A stretch of DNA of 64,000 nucleotides from the NCBI RefSeq assembly GCF_902806685.2, contig NC_048538.1:11842001-11906000 (forward strand), written 5' to 3'. Position numbers and translations under genes: made by a program. The notes beneath the pieces were generated by a model that was not told the DNA's origin, searched no databases, and was given only the letters and a program-made list of their open reading frames with translations. The DNA is from Maniola hyperantus (taxonomy: Eukaryota; Arthropoda; Insecta; Lepidoptera; Nymphalidae). Shown piece after piece: positions 21,422-32,275 of this stretch; the first letter of the stretch is position 1, and each line of letters starts with the position of its first letter.

Positions 21422-21624
21422 AATAATATCTGTCCCTGCTGTACTCACGTGTTTAGTCGACGTTAGCCCGATGCGGGCTCTACGGGCAGCGGCACGCGCG
21501 GCCCGCAGTCAAAACCGCGGCGCGTGTGCGAACGGACTCCCTTGAAAAAGGACCCCGGATGGGTTCTAAATTAGTCGGGCTAACGTCGACTAAACACGTG
21601 AGTACAGCAGGGACAGATATTATT
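21422..21624. mobile_element. 203-bp element with perfect 50-bp inverted repeats
   Basis: The arms at 21422-21471 and 21575-21624 are exact reverse complements over 50 bases and begin AATAATATCTGTCCCTGCTG. The 103-bp core is GC-rich (GCACGCGCGGCCCGC) and has no frame. An 11-bp direct repeat, AGCCACATCTT, touches the left arm (21411-21421) and recurs 39 bp beyond the right arm (21664-21674). Perfect arms imply recent insertion or gene conversion. It is probably a MITE; superfamily unknown. No second copy is in the window. Confidence 0.85.
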
Positions 21625-21674
21625 TAGAATGGAAATCACTCACGGTAGTTTAAACGCTAAAAAAGCCACATCTT

Positions 21675-22730
21675 GTGTTAAAAACTTAAAAAGAAATATT
21701 CTCCAGTTGTAAGTCTTTCGAAATGGATATCATTAAAAACAAAACAAAAATAAAGTGTTAATGGCGCTGTAAAAGACTTTCGACGAAAAACAAATACTTC
21801 AAAGTACGCAGGGAGTGAGTGTTTTTCATTAATAAAAATTAACATTTGCCTAAAAAAACATTATTGTAATCACTCCTAACAATGGCCTCGGGTTGTATTG
21901 ATGTCCGCAAAGGCCTCTCGATTAATTTCATCTTAAGTAAGAAAAATATGAAAACATTCGCACAAAGAGATCCTATTCAGGAAAAAGTTCGGAATTTTAA
22001 ACAAGAAACAGTGGCAGATGTTTTGATGCATAGCAACATACAATCATTATGTTCTCTTTACATTAAAGATAAAAATGTAGCAACCATCTTATGACCTGCT
22101 TTTCTCTCTTTTTTCTTATTTTGCGTCATGCTTTTTCTTATTGCATGAAATGGGATTCGTTAAAGAATTTATAATGAATTCGTTATAATATGCAGTACTG
22201 CGTGCAATTTATTTGAACTTTGTTATTATGCTCTATATATTTTCTAAACTGATTGTAAAATACATATACGAGTAGAACGTAGCAATAAATTTCACTATAG
22301 CCACTAAATTCAAAACAACACCAGGGCCCCATTCATATAAATTATAATCCACCCAATATAATTTTACACGTAACGTCATAATAAAATTTATCTTTCAATA
22401 CACAAAATCGATATTTCTATTACAGACAAACTTACTTGTTAAAAAGCAAATATTTTTCAATCATATTTCTGGCATGTTTACTTTGAAATCACAATGATTG
22501 TCTTGAAATGACTATGTTAAAATATAATGTTAGAAAAGTGACTCAAGATCATTGTATTTAAAAATAATATTGAAGATAGAAAAACTGTGCAATGAATGGC
22601 TAAAACCTCAACTTTAGAATTTAGAGCCTTGAATTCAGCAAACTTGTTATATTAAATTATGAACAGTAGATTTTTTCCCTTGATATTCTTCCTTAAGATT
22701 CCTTGATTACTTCATTGCCTAGCATACTAA
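21675..22730. other. Unique AT-rich DNA
   Basis: The frame at plus 21882-22094 (70 codons from ATG) has no recognisable domain and is AT-rich. Nothing else seen. Confidence 0.5.
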
Positions 22731-22955
22731 TCTATATATATGCAAAAAAGGAAAAGCTGACTGACTGACTCACTGATCTATCAACGCACAACTCAAACCA
22801 CTGGACGAATCGGGGTGACATTTGGCATACAGATAGCTATTATGACGTAGACATCCGCTAAGGAAGAATTTTTGAAAATCCCAACTCTAAAGGGGTAAAA
22901 TAGGGGTTTGAAATTTGTGTAGTCCATGCGGATGAAGTCGCAGGCACAAGCTAGT
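22731..22955 (-). mobile_element. Rep-B copy
   Basis: On the plus strand it runs from an AT-rich end and GCTGACTGACTGACTC through ATCTATCAACGCACA, GACGTAGACATCCGC and GGGGTTTGAAATTTGTG to a mutated head (CATGCGGATGAAGTCG) and CTAGT. Full length, moderately diverged. Confidence 0.85.
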
Positions 22956-24207
22956 CCACCAACAAATATGAAGATTTGTATGAAAATAAATTAAATTGTA
23001 CTGGGATGAAGATAAATAACTACATAATCACTTTAATGGGCAATTAGATTTTTACATGCATTTGTATTTCTCAGCCCGGGAACGTTTAATAGCATTTCTT
23101 TTAAGTGCTCAACAGTTCACGACCTCAAGTAGCTATTTCCGTGTAACGGTTAAAGTCATCAGTTTAAAATTTAGATCGTAAGGTGCGCACAGACTTCCAA
23201 GTGGCTTCTGCCATTAAACATTTACGCCTTTAAGATAACGCCTACTTTTTGTGTACTACTACAAGATTTTATGGCTCTTTTATTGTTCCCTGATCTGATC
23301 CTGCGATGCGTCTTTTCACCTACATAGTTATTTCACAAACAATGGCAATTACAGCATTTGATTGCAGTTGGAAAGTTTCCTACTTAGATATTGTTGATGA
23401 CCTACGGGTAGGTACATTGCTAGTGCTATATATGCGAATAGGTGCTCGCCTAGTTTCTAGACGAACTTCTAAGTTGCGTTTCCGATCTGGTCACTTAACT
23501 TTTTTTTTAATTTATTTGGCTCATGCTTAAATGTGGAAATCTTGTGGAATAATTCTATTTCTGTTAGATTTATGTGGGTCCCAAAAATGTCAAGCTTAAA
23601 TGTGAAGTCGGGAAATAACTTTAGAATGCTACTATTTTATATAATCTATTCTTAGGCTTGATAATCAGTAGACCAGCATACACAAAGAACGTAGTAATGA
23701 AAGACCAGAAAAATGGCGCGGTTCTCGTTATGAGCGACATGCATAAATGATACGGCGAATCTGACAAATGGCACGGCAGAGTATAACAATGGTGGTGCTT
23801 CGAAGTGGCCGTTCAATTATGCAAATAGAACAGGCGATGTTCGTCCGGCAATAACAAAACTGTTTAACAGCTGACAAACGGCCCCGTGAAACATTTTTGT
23901 ATTCAGTCCTCCTAAGCAATAAAATGAAAACAGGTACATCATCCACATGACGACATGTCCTCCGTTCATATTAAATTAGACCGTTCCCGGCTATCTACTT
24001 TATTTTTATTTGAATCGCATGAAAATATGGAACGTGTTTGCTCGTTCACGTTTGGGAGCACGGGGCGCCACCATTTTATGCGTGAGTCAATGTTTATGAA
24101 TTTGTCAATAAACACCCGGGACGTAGTTAGCTTTGCAATTTAGCTGCCGCAATATTTGTGACATGAGCAGTCTTTTTTCTGTTTTTTAATTTTTTATTCC
24201 AAAACAA
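22956..24207. other. Unique DNA
   Basis: Several frames of 60-75 codons on both strands (23306-23530, 23728-23946, 23955-24143) show no family resemblance. A block at 23690-24110 is GC-richer than its surroundings and could be conserved non-coding DNA. Confidence 0.45.
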
Positions 24208-24516
24208 GTTAGCTCTTGATTGTGATCGCACGTGATGGTAAGTGATGATAAAGTCTAAGATGTAAGCGGACAAACTTGGGTATAGCATACCCCTTATCAG
24301 TTTCTACAAGACATCGTACTGGATCGCTTAATCGCTTGGCGGCATGGCTTTGCTGGTAGGGAAATATAACTGACCACGGCCCTAACCTGCCACCAGACCA
24401 GATCAGAGACTATTTACATATAATAATTCCCAAATTGCCCATGCCTGGAATCGAACCCAGGACCTCTCACGTATTGTAAGGCCACAGCGAATACTACTGC
24501 GCCAGGGAGGGCGTCA
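24208..24516 (-). mobile_element. tRNA-derived SINE S2, copy 2
   Basis: This copy aligns with 1798-2113. The head on the minus strand reads CCTCCCTGGCGCAG, then an intact B box GGGTTCGATTCC; the 3' end has the complement of TGATGGTAAGTGATG. Better preserved than copy 1. Confidence 0.87.
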
Positions 24517-24813
24517 AACAGGGCGTTTTGTAGACATAAACTTTATCTATATACATTATACAGCATGCTACTTAAATAAAAGCAATCAGATAAGTAATAT
24601 GTATAAAAGAGTCCCTTTTTACGACGTCTCGACTTCTTGATTAATCTAAGTAATGTCTTTAAGAGGGGTAATCATGCAAGAAACGTATAAAAGCCATTGC
24701 GGGGCGTGTGTGTCCACAATAGTATTGTAACATTGCTTTTTGTCCTAGATAACAGCGTTACTGGTTTAATGGAAAAATCTACCTCTGCTACTATACATTT
24801 TGCAAGCTTAATA

Positions 24814-25009
24814 CATCATTATCATCATTATCAACTAACAGACGTCCACAGATGAACCTAGGTCTCTTGGACTTCCACACGCCATGGTCTTGCGTCGCCT
24901 GAACCCAGCGGCTCGTTTAATGTCGTCTGTCCAGCTAGTGGGGGGGTCTTTCAACGCGGCACTTCCCGGTGCGAGGTTGCCATTCTAGCACCTTGGGACC
25001 CCAATTATA
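24814..25009 (-). pseudogene. RTE-like LINE 3' end
   Basis: Reverse of the element at 15635-15893: CATCATTATCATC marks the tail, then GACGTCCACAG, CAGCTAGTGGGGGGGTC and ACCTTGGGACCCC. It encodes the same C-terminal RT tail, 5'-truncated and with frame damage (an extra base in the G run). Confidence 0.88.
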
Positions 25010-25448
25010 GACAACAAATCATTAGAATTATAATGAGAAGAATAATTACGGCAATTAATGGCAGGCGCTAATAATGGGAATGAGATTATAAATTAATCAA
25101 GAGCAATTTTTCGTCCGTAACTCCTCATTAAACTGATCCAGAGCTAGGTGCTTTATCACTCAGTCAAATTGCGTTTCGCTTAATTTTCTTTCGCCGGCAG
25201 GTGTGTTCTACAGAGTAATTATTTACACCGACAGCCGTGACGTCACTTCCTAACGCTCTCCGCCCTGTGTGTGGTTCTTCAACTAAAACTTTTGTATCGT
25301 TGTCTAGATAGTTTCAAACTGTAAGTTATTTAAGTTATATAAAGATTTCCTATTTCATTTAAACGCTTATTGTCACTTGTAATTTTTTATATCTATAAAA
25401 TTGAAAATTGTTCATAAATTGTACCTACCCATGGTGTGCCTTGAGTCC
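25010..25448. other. Unique DNA
   Basis: No frame or repeat of note. Confidence 0.5.
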
Positions 25449-25558
25449 GCGACAGGTTGAGATGGCAATCAGAGTATGAGACGCCTTCATTGGGTTAGCG
25501 TGGGCGCTATGCATGTGTGCGGGACGTTCCCTCCCCGATTGCCATCTCATCCTGTCGG
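25449..25558 (+). mobile_element. Foldback element FB, copy 2
   Basis: Left end GCGACAGGTTGAGATGGCAA, right end CCCGATTGCCATCTCATC, then CTGTCGG. The core is shortened relative to copy 1 (GC-rich arms without the ACGCCCCG segment). Confidence 0.8.
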
Positions 25559-25709
25559 GTAGTACTATAAAAGTAGCATAAAAATTAAAATCATAAAAGG
25601 ATTGAAAAATCCTATTACAATGTAAAGGATTATTTGAATGATAAGAAAGCTTGGGGATGAGTTGCTTAACAGCTTTGTTTTCGTTCTAAGTGATTTTGTA
25701 AAGTGGTGA

Positions 25710-25876
25710 TAATAAAAAGAATATCCGGCTGAGTTTGTTGTGGGCTCTTCTCAGACCTGGGCGCGTTTGGAACCCTCGTAGCTTTAGTTTTAAGTACGTA
25801 TTACTTATCACCACTATATCATCGTACAATTTTACTAATTGTGAATAAAAAAATTGAGTTTGAGTTTGAGTTTGAA
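25710..25876 (+). repeat. Probable LINE 3' end with (TTTGAG)n
   Basis: CCGGCTGAGTTTGTTGTGGG, CTTCTCAGACC, GCGCGTTTGGAACCCTCGTA, then GTGAATAAAAAAATTGAG and a (TTTGAG)n run. The phrase is familiar as the 3' end of a lepidopteran LINE; no second copy in the window supports it. Confidence 0.5.
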
Positions 25877-27227
25877 CACTCAAAAAACGTTGACGTAAAA
25901 TTTATCTCTTAAATCTTTATTTCTACAAAAAGCATGATTAATATTTCCGTTTAATTAATTATTATGTTATTGTGTCGCTCCTCTAGATCCTAGCATTGTT
26001 ACGCCATGGTATCATTAAAATACACAATTGGAGAGCCAACCTGTCTGCCTTCCCCACATTAGAGCCAAGGTCGCTAACATTCGCTAAATATCACATCCAT
26101 TTATTTTGTTCCCCTTGTGTTTAGAAATGTCACTGTGGCTGATATTCCTATGGTTTAGTGTCACTAATTTGACACTGAAATATAGAATTAAATTAGAACG
26201 CAATGCTGGCGTTACATAAATGGATTCGCATTAAGTGTTTTTGTTTTATTAGAAAATGGCCGAGCCGTTTAATTTCGCAAGTTCACTAAATTCGGCTTTA
26301 TGGAGATTGAACACTGATCTTCAATCACTTTAAACTTTAATGGATTGTTTCAAATTTAAAATATGAGTTTCTCACTCTGTCACAGGCCAAAATGAGTCAA
26401 GTGCCCTCCGGTGTTCTTCACAGAAGGGCACTTTTGTGAAGTATTGTCACATGAAGAGTAGGTACTAGAGAATATTTTACTTATTTTATTTTTGTCCATG
26501 TATTTTGTTGAGATGGGAGTAAAAACTATATAGACTCTGGTATGATTTTTTTTAGACTTTACTATTATCACCCCGTATTTCACAATAATATCTTCTTCGA
26601 TAACCATAAGTGAAACTCTTATTCGCAAGTTCCCATTTCCGTGTATGCTTATCTCTTTTGACTCTATAAGTATTCATTCTGTATTAATTAATAAAAACAC
26701 TCAAAATAAATAAAAAATACAAAAATGTTTATTCTGATTTTATTTCAATTACATCATTCTATAGATATGAATATTACCAAAAACGTGACCGATCGATATG
26801 GCTAAAGCTTTTTGTTACTTGTTAATATTTGATTCCATACTAATAGAATTATTTAATAAGGCCCTTGTCGGCTTAATAGGCTTTATTGACTGACATTTAC
26901 GCAGGTGGGTTCCTGACATTTAGTGTACCCTAGTGTACTAAAATTTAGTGAAGCAGCATAAAAAGAATCGATACACAATGAATAACCTTTTACAATTTCT
27001 ACTAAAAACGGTATTTGTTCTTTCCGTCACGCGATTCTAGAAAATGTTCCACGTGCGATTATTCCTTGACGTATCGTGTGAATTTCCGTGGAAATGGGAT
27101 TGAAACTCACGATATGTACAGATTAGGTATCAAAATGTAATAAAACTGGTAAGTTTTTAGGATTTCTTTTATTATTCAACTGCATTCACATTTCACACAC
27201 TGCCAACCAAAATGTCATCCTAATCTA
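25877..27227. other. Unique AT-rich DNA
   Basis: Contains a small perfect 9-bp hairpin arm pair (AAGTGCCCT and AGGGCACTT, 26399-26434). The minus frame at 26380-26628 overlaps it and is not recognisable. Confidence 0.5.
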
Positions 27228-27345
27228 AATATATAAAAGGTAAATGTAACTGACTAACTGATCTATCAACGCTCAACTCAAACTACTGGACAGATCTATT
27301 GTGACGTAGATATCCGTCAAGAAAGGATTTTTAAAAATTCAACTG
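27228..27345 (-). mobile_element. Rep-B fragment
   Basis: Only the (CAGT)n side and half the body remain: GTAACTGACTAACTGATC, CAACTCAAACTACTGGAC, GACGTAGATATCCGTC. The head is lost. Confidence 0.75.
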
Positions 27346-27399
27346 TTTATAAACAAATGAATATAGGTATATAATGTCTAAAATTTAACTCCATACGGG

Positions 27400-27507
27400 C
27401 CATTTTAACTTTTGTGTCAAATTTCATGTCAAAAGTATGATTTTAGTCCGTATTTTAAAAGTGAACCTTACTTTTGACATGACAGTTAACCCACAGAGTT
27501 AAAATGG
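27400..27507. mobile_element. 108-bp MITE with imperfect inverted ends
   Basis: Left CCATTTTAACTTTTGTGTCA pairs with right GAGTTAAAATGG; further in, CATGTCAAAAGTA pairs with TACTTTTGACATG. The arms cover about 40 bp each, with a few mismatches. Non-coding. Confidence 0.75.
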
Positions 27508-27580
27508 TGCGTGGTGAGTAATTTTTTCGGTAAAATTTGGAAGGTATCGTTTTGTTTCAATTTTACTGCACTTGTCAATC

Positions 27581-27609
27581 TTGTTGTTGTTGTTGTTGTT
27601 GTTGTTGTT
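27581..27609. repeat. (TTG)n microsatellite
   Basis: About ten uninterrupted TTG units. Confidence 0.9.
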
Positions 27610-28692
27610 AACTTGTTAACTTAAAGTTACACAATCATACTCCAGTTTTACTACTGCAGTCTACACAGTAGTAACAATCTACTATAAAAAGCGATCCCCA
27701 TTAAAATATATAAATTAATAAATACGAGTAGGTACCCAACTCAATTTATAAAGAAGGAGCGATTCAAATTACACGAAATACCTTCGCTCAGCGTCTAATA
27801 AACTGAGCAATTTCAATTCAATAAAGTCCACAGCGTAATAAACGAGGAAACAACATAAATATCTTCTCGCGGCAACCGCATCGATAACATTCTGAATACA
27901 CCGGTGCATTTTAAAGCCTCGGACGAAACCGTTTTATAATAAATTCTCCCTTCCAGTAGGTACCCTGTGGTATTAATCGTCTTACTTTTCTCTCTCGGCC
28001 GTAATCCTCACAGGGAATTGTGTGGCCAAGATCTAGTACGGTCGCTACTATGAAATTCATATTCACTTAGCACTCGATACTGCTCATATTGTGTGTTTGT
28101 TTTTAAATATTCTTTTGTGTATATAAAATATTATATAAGAACTTCTTTTTGCTCGATATAAGGGGCATAATAGACGCAATGCTTTAAGCATCAGCGATCG
28201 GCGTATCTTTTTGGAAGCTCGGATGCCGTGTTTGAACCACTCCGCACACAATCTTCAGTCGCAACTATCAAGTCGATTATATTTATTATTTCAATAAGCG
28301 ATCGAATGCAGAAAGTCGTTAAAACGCAATGCAGCAGCGAAACAATCGCTAAAACACGCGATTTTGATACAGCAATTGAACGCAGGAAGTCATCAAAGCG
28401 CGAAGCAGCATCGTTGCAGTAGCAAAATCGCCAATCGCTAATGCTAAATTCATCGTGTCTGTTAAGGCCCTAACGATAAGAAACATTGAAGTTTTTACTG
28501 GAACTGAAGACAAATGAACTTCTCCGCGTAGTTTTAGTTGTTTTATAGATACCGTTAGAGTTTTCTAAAAATCCTTTTCAGTTGAAGTCTATGTTATAGT
28601 CTAAGAGCATACATACACAATCTTAAGGTTGTAGAGACAGCAATTTGAGCTGCTGTACTTTGATATTATTTAGTCAGTCTGTTGCTCCTTAT
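27610..28692. other. Unique DNA with a local imperfect duplication
   Basis: Includes the two related units at 28301-28351 and 28372-28432 (separate entry). The frame at 28228-28422 lies across them and appears to be a by-product. Confidence 0.5.
28301..28432. repeat. Two imperfect ~55-bp tandem units
   Basis: Unit 1 (28301-28351) has GAATGCAGAAAGTCGTTAAA, then GCAGCAGCGAAACAATCGC. Unit 2 (28372-28432) has GAACGCAGGAAGTCATCAAA, then GCAGTAGCAAAATCGC. The similarity is strong enough to suggest an old tandem duplication. Confidence 0.6.
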
Positions 28693-28882
28693 CTCTACAT
28701 ATACATAAAAATGAATCACTATATGTGTTGCTCATCGCAAATCTCGAGAACAGCAGAACCGATTTCGCTAATTCTTTTTTTATAATGTTCCTTGAAGTAC
28801 GAGGATGGTTCTTACGGAGAGAAAAATTTAAAAAATTTAAATGAACTGTTAGGCGGTACGAAGTTCGCCAGGGCAGCTAGTT
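28693..28882 (+). mobile_element. Interspersed repeat with GAAGTTCGCC end
   Basis: It begins ATATACATAAAAATGAATC, has CTCGAGAACAGCAGAACC and ends GTACGAAGTTCGCCAGGGCA, then GCTAG. The layout is that of a widespread arthropod non-autonomous repeat; only one copy here. Confidence 0.6.
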
Positions 28883-29199
28883 ATACATAGATATATGTAT
28901 AGGTACATATTACAGATGAATCTTTTCTCTAAAGTACGTGCTTACTTTGGTGCTTACCTAAAATAATGTTGTGATAAAAATAATGAAAATCTGGCTAAAG
29001 TACAGAAAATTGTATTACAGGCCTGAAATTTCATTATTATTTATGTTACAGTTGCAATTAAATGTCCACTAAATGCCTGAGAATTTACTGAGTATTATTT
29101 TTAGTCTTCACGGACACAGGTGGTGTTTTTTGTAATATTCATAATCAGGGCTTAAACCTCCTTATCCTCATCAACCCGGTTTGCAATAAAGATGCTCGT

Positions 29200-29633
29200 T
29201 TTTTTTAGGGTTCCGTACCTCGATAGGAAAAATGGAACCCTTATAGGATCATTTTGTTGTCTGTCCGTCTGTCCGGCGTGTCTGTCAAGAAACCTATAGG
29301 GTACTTCCCGTTGACTTAAAATCATGAAATTTGGTAGGCAGGTAAGTCTTACAGCACAAATAAAGGAATAAATCCGAAAACTGTGAATTTGTGGTTACAT
29401 CATACAACAAATGAAAATGTGTTCATGAACAAATAATTAGCATTTTCAATTTTCAAAGTAAGATAACTATACCAAGTATCATTTATTATGAAATGATTTT
29501 ACCTGTACATTCTAAAACAGATGTATTTATTATTATGCATAATAGTTTTTGATTTATCGTGCAAAATGTCGAAAAATACGACTGTAGTATACGGAACCCT
29601 CGGTGCGCGAGTCTGACTCGCACTTGGCCAGTT
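29200..29633 (-). mobile_element. Rep-G copy 1
   Basis: One end reads TTTTAGGGTTCCGTACCTCG, followed by a (GTCT)n-like run; the other reads GGAACCCTCGGTGCGCGAG, then CTCGCACTTGGCCAG. Copies 2 (42803-43235) and 3 (49811-50382) lie in the opposite orientation. The middle is AT-rich and non-coding. Confidence 0.8.
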
Positions 29634-29881
29634 TTTTTGTAAATAAACTTTCAACATACAGTTATATGTTCAACATACATAGTACTTTAGATATTAAGGC
29701 GTGCTATACAAAATGGCAGCTTTTTTGTGCGAATTCGAAGCACCCCACCAGGCCTATCGGGAAAGTACGCTCAATCTCCTATCAGCGCTAAAATGGTGAT
29801 GAACAAATTACTTTTAAAACACGTCATAAATAATTGCATATTGCATATCTAGCATACTATGTAAATAATATTATCAATATC

Positions 29882-30100
29882 TACTAGCTGATGACGCGCC
29901 ACGACTTCCGTGTGGATTTAGGTTTTTAAAAATCCCGTGGTAGCTTGATTTTCCGAGATAAAAAGCTTATATCACTCTCCAGGTCTTTAACAATACCAAT
30001 TCAAATTATGTCGACGCGTTGATCCGTTGCGACGTGATTAAAGGACAAACCAATAAACCAACTAATAAACACACTTTGCATTTATAATACGAGTGGTGAT
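29882..30100 (+). mobile_element. Rep-A2 copy
   Basis: Begins CTACTAGCTGATGACG with a mutated head (CACGACTTCCGTGTGG), then TTTTTAAAAATCCCGTGG, GTTGCGACGTGATTAAAGGA, AACCAATAAACCAACT and TTTATAATACGAGTGGTGAT. Full length. Confidence 0.82.
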
Positions 30101-31096
30101 GGCTTTCAAAATGTGAAACGATTAATGGTAATTGAAATTTGAATAGTCATTATTTGAATTCGAAACTGACAGTAATTGGTATTCGGTAGTAAGGGATTAG
30201 ATTTCGAAGACGTACGTACGTTGGGATAGTTGCAAAGTGTACTCTTAGGATTTACTGCATCACTAGTTGGACTCGGATAACTATCGTCAGTGTGCTTTAA
30301 CTTATGAAATGGTCTCTTTGTGCTTCCATGTCTTTGTTGACTGAATGCGAATTATTTCTAGGGATATGGATCGCGTAGTTTTAATGGAATACCACAGTTT
30401 GTATTCTTAGCTAATGGCTTCTGTAAATGACGCCGTCTTTCTTGTAATATTAACGTATATAGGTATCTAAAGTCGGTAGATTTATCTTCTTTGATAACTA
30501 GATATGTAAGTATTCTTACTCAAAATAAATAATATTAGGTAACTTTATAATAATAATAATAATAATTTATTTGTTAAATAACAGTACAGTTCATTTCTCT
30601 GGAATCCTGACCCCTAAATTAGGAAATCCCGTGTCTTAGGGGCCAGTGCCTTCCCAAACATATAATATAAATAGTTAATAATTTACATTTAGGTATTACA
30701 ACTATTTAAAATAAATAAATAAAAAAACACAAGGTTTAAGTGTGAAACAAAGTATGGGACAAATAGTAAAGAAAATTTCTTTTTATGAATATAATTTCCT
30801 TCGAGATGTTTCATTTATGACAAGATGATGCTAAATATAACCACATTGCGGCGTACTAATATTCAAATATTTATTTAAACAAGTCATAGTAGCAAAAACG
30901 ACCCAAATTAATAGGGACGTCTCTTTTAAGTAAGATTAGTTGACGTTTTGTTTCAACAAATTATGGTTTACAAATAATCGTTATTAATTTTAGTTATAAT
31001 TAGAAGAACGACCCGAATTAATATCAATGAGAATGATACTTTGACGATTACTCGTGGAGGTCGCTTTGGTGTGAATAAACAGTATTTATCTTTTTA
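30101..31096. other. Unique AT-rich DNA with a TAA microsatellite
   Basis: (TAA)n lies at 30549-30570, followed by a stretch ending in GGCCAGTGCCTTCCC that resembles a LINE 3' end but has no second full copy here. No gene recognised. Confidence 0.45.
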
Positions 31097-31340
31097 CTAG
31101 CTGATCCCCGCGACTTCGTCCGCGTGGAATTAGGTTTTTAAAAACCCCATGGGAACTCCTTGATTTTCCGGGATAAAAAGTAGCCTATGTGTTAATCCAG
31201 GGTATAATCTATCTCTATTCCAAATTTCATTCAAATCCGTTCAGCCTTTTTTGCGTGATTGAGTAACAAACATCCAAACATCCAAACATCTAAACATCCA
31301 AACATCCACACTTTCACATTTATAATATTAGTAGGATTAA
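31097..31340 (+). mobile_element. Rep-A3 copy with (CAAACATC)n
   Basis: It has the Rep-A head (GCGACTTCGTCCGCGTGG) and GGGATAAAAAGTAGCC segment but a different tail: TTCAAATCCGTTCAGCC, then five units related to AAACATCC and TTTATAATATTAGTAGG. Confidence 0.83.
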
Positions 31341-31346
31341 TTTACG

Positions 31347-31625
31347 CAGTGGTAGCTTAGTGGTTAAAACGTCCGCCTCGGTCGTGTTGGGCTGGGGGTT
31401 CGATCAACCTCTAACTTTTCGATAGAAGAGTTCTTGCGTTTTAACCAATTAAATATCACTTGCTTTAACGTGCCTGAGAATTCTCCATAATGTTCTCAAT
31501 TGTGTGTGAAGTCTGTGAGTACACAATTGGCCAGCGTGGTGCACTATGGCCAAACCCTTCTCATTTCGAGAGAAGACTCGTTCTCCGTAGTAAGCCGGTG
31601 ATGGGTTGATCACGATGATGATGAT
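31347..31625 (+). mobile_element. SINE S1 copy with altered head
   Basis: Head GTAGCTTAGTGGTTAAAACG, B box GGGGGTTCGATC followed directly by AACCTCTAAC (deletion of the acceptor side), body as S1 and tail GATGATGATGATG. It abuts the Rep-A3 copy within a few bases. Confidence 0.83.
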
Positions 31626-31674
31626 GTACTCATTACGAATAACGACCTGAATGAATCCTGCATCATAGTATTTA

Positions 31675-31890
31675 ACTAGTTTATGCTCGCGACTTCGTCC
31701 GCGTGGACTACACAAATTTCAAACCCCTAATTCAACCCCGTAGGGGTTGAATTTTCAAAAATCCTTTCTTAGCGGATGTCTACGTCATAATAGCTATCTG
31801 CATGCCAAATTTCAGCCTGATCCGTCCAGTAGTTTGAGCTGTGCGTTGATAGATCAGTCAGTCAGTCAGTCACCTTTTCCTTTTATATAT
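31675..31890 (+). mobile_element. Rep-B copy in nest
   Basis: Head CTCGCGACTTCGTCCGCGTG, body GGGGTTGAATTTTCAAAAAT, CCTTTCTTAGCGGATGTC, and GTGCGTTGATAGATCAGTCA leading to an AT-rich end that adjoins the next copy directly. Confidence 0.87.
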
Positions 31891-32110
31891 TACTAGCTTA
31901 TGCTCGCGACTTCGTCCGCGTGGACTACAAAATTTCAAAACCCTATTTCACCCCCTTAGAAGTTGAATTTTCAAAAATCCTTTCTTAGCGAATGCCTACG
32001 TCATAATAGCTATCTGCATGCCAAATTTCAGCCCGATCCGTACAGTAGTTTGAGCTGTGCGTTGATGGATCAGTCAGTCAGTCAGTCACCTTTTCCTTTT
32101 ATATATATAG
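31891..32110 (+). mobile_element. Second Rep-B copy in tandem
   Basis: Starts at ACTAGCTTATGCTCGC, immediately after the previous copy, and is about 90 percent similar by eye, with independent changes (CTACAAAATTTCAAAACC). It ends in TATATATATAG. Confidence 0.87.
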
Positions 32111-32275
32111 ACTAACTGATCCCCGCGGCTTCGCCCGCGTAGTTTTAGGTTTTTAAAGATCCCGTATTTTTCCCGAATTCCCGAATTTTTAAAATCGGTT
32201 CAGTAGTTCCAAAGATTACCCCCTACAAACAAACTTAACGACATTACCTCTTTATAATATCAGTATAGATATAGA
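32111..32275 (+). mobile_element. Rep-C copy
   Basis: Begins GACTAACTGATCCCCGCGGC, TTCGCCCGCGTAG, continues with GATCCCGTATTTTTCCC and GGTTCAGTAGTTCC, and ends TTATAATATCAGTATAG. The head resembles Rep-A and Rep-B; the body does not. Confidence 0.78.
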
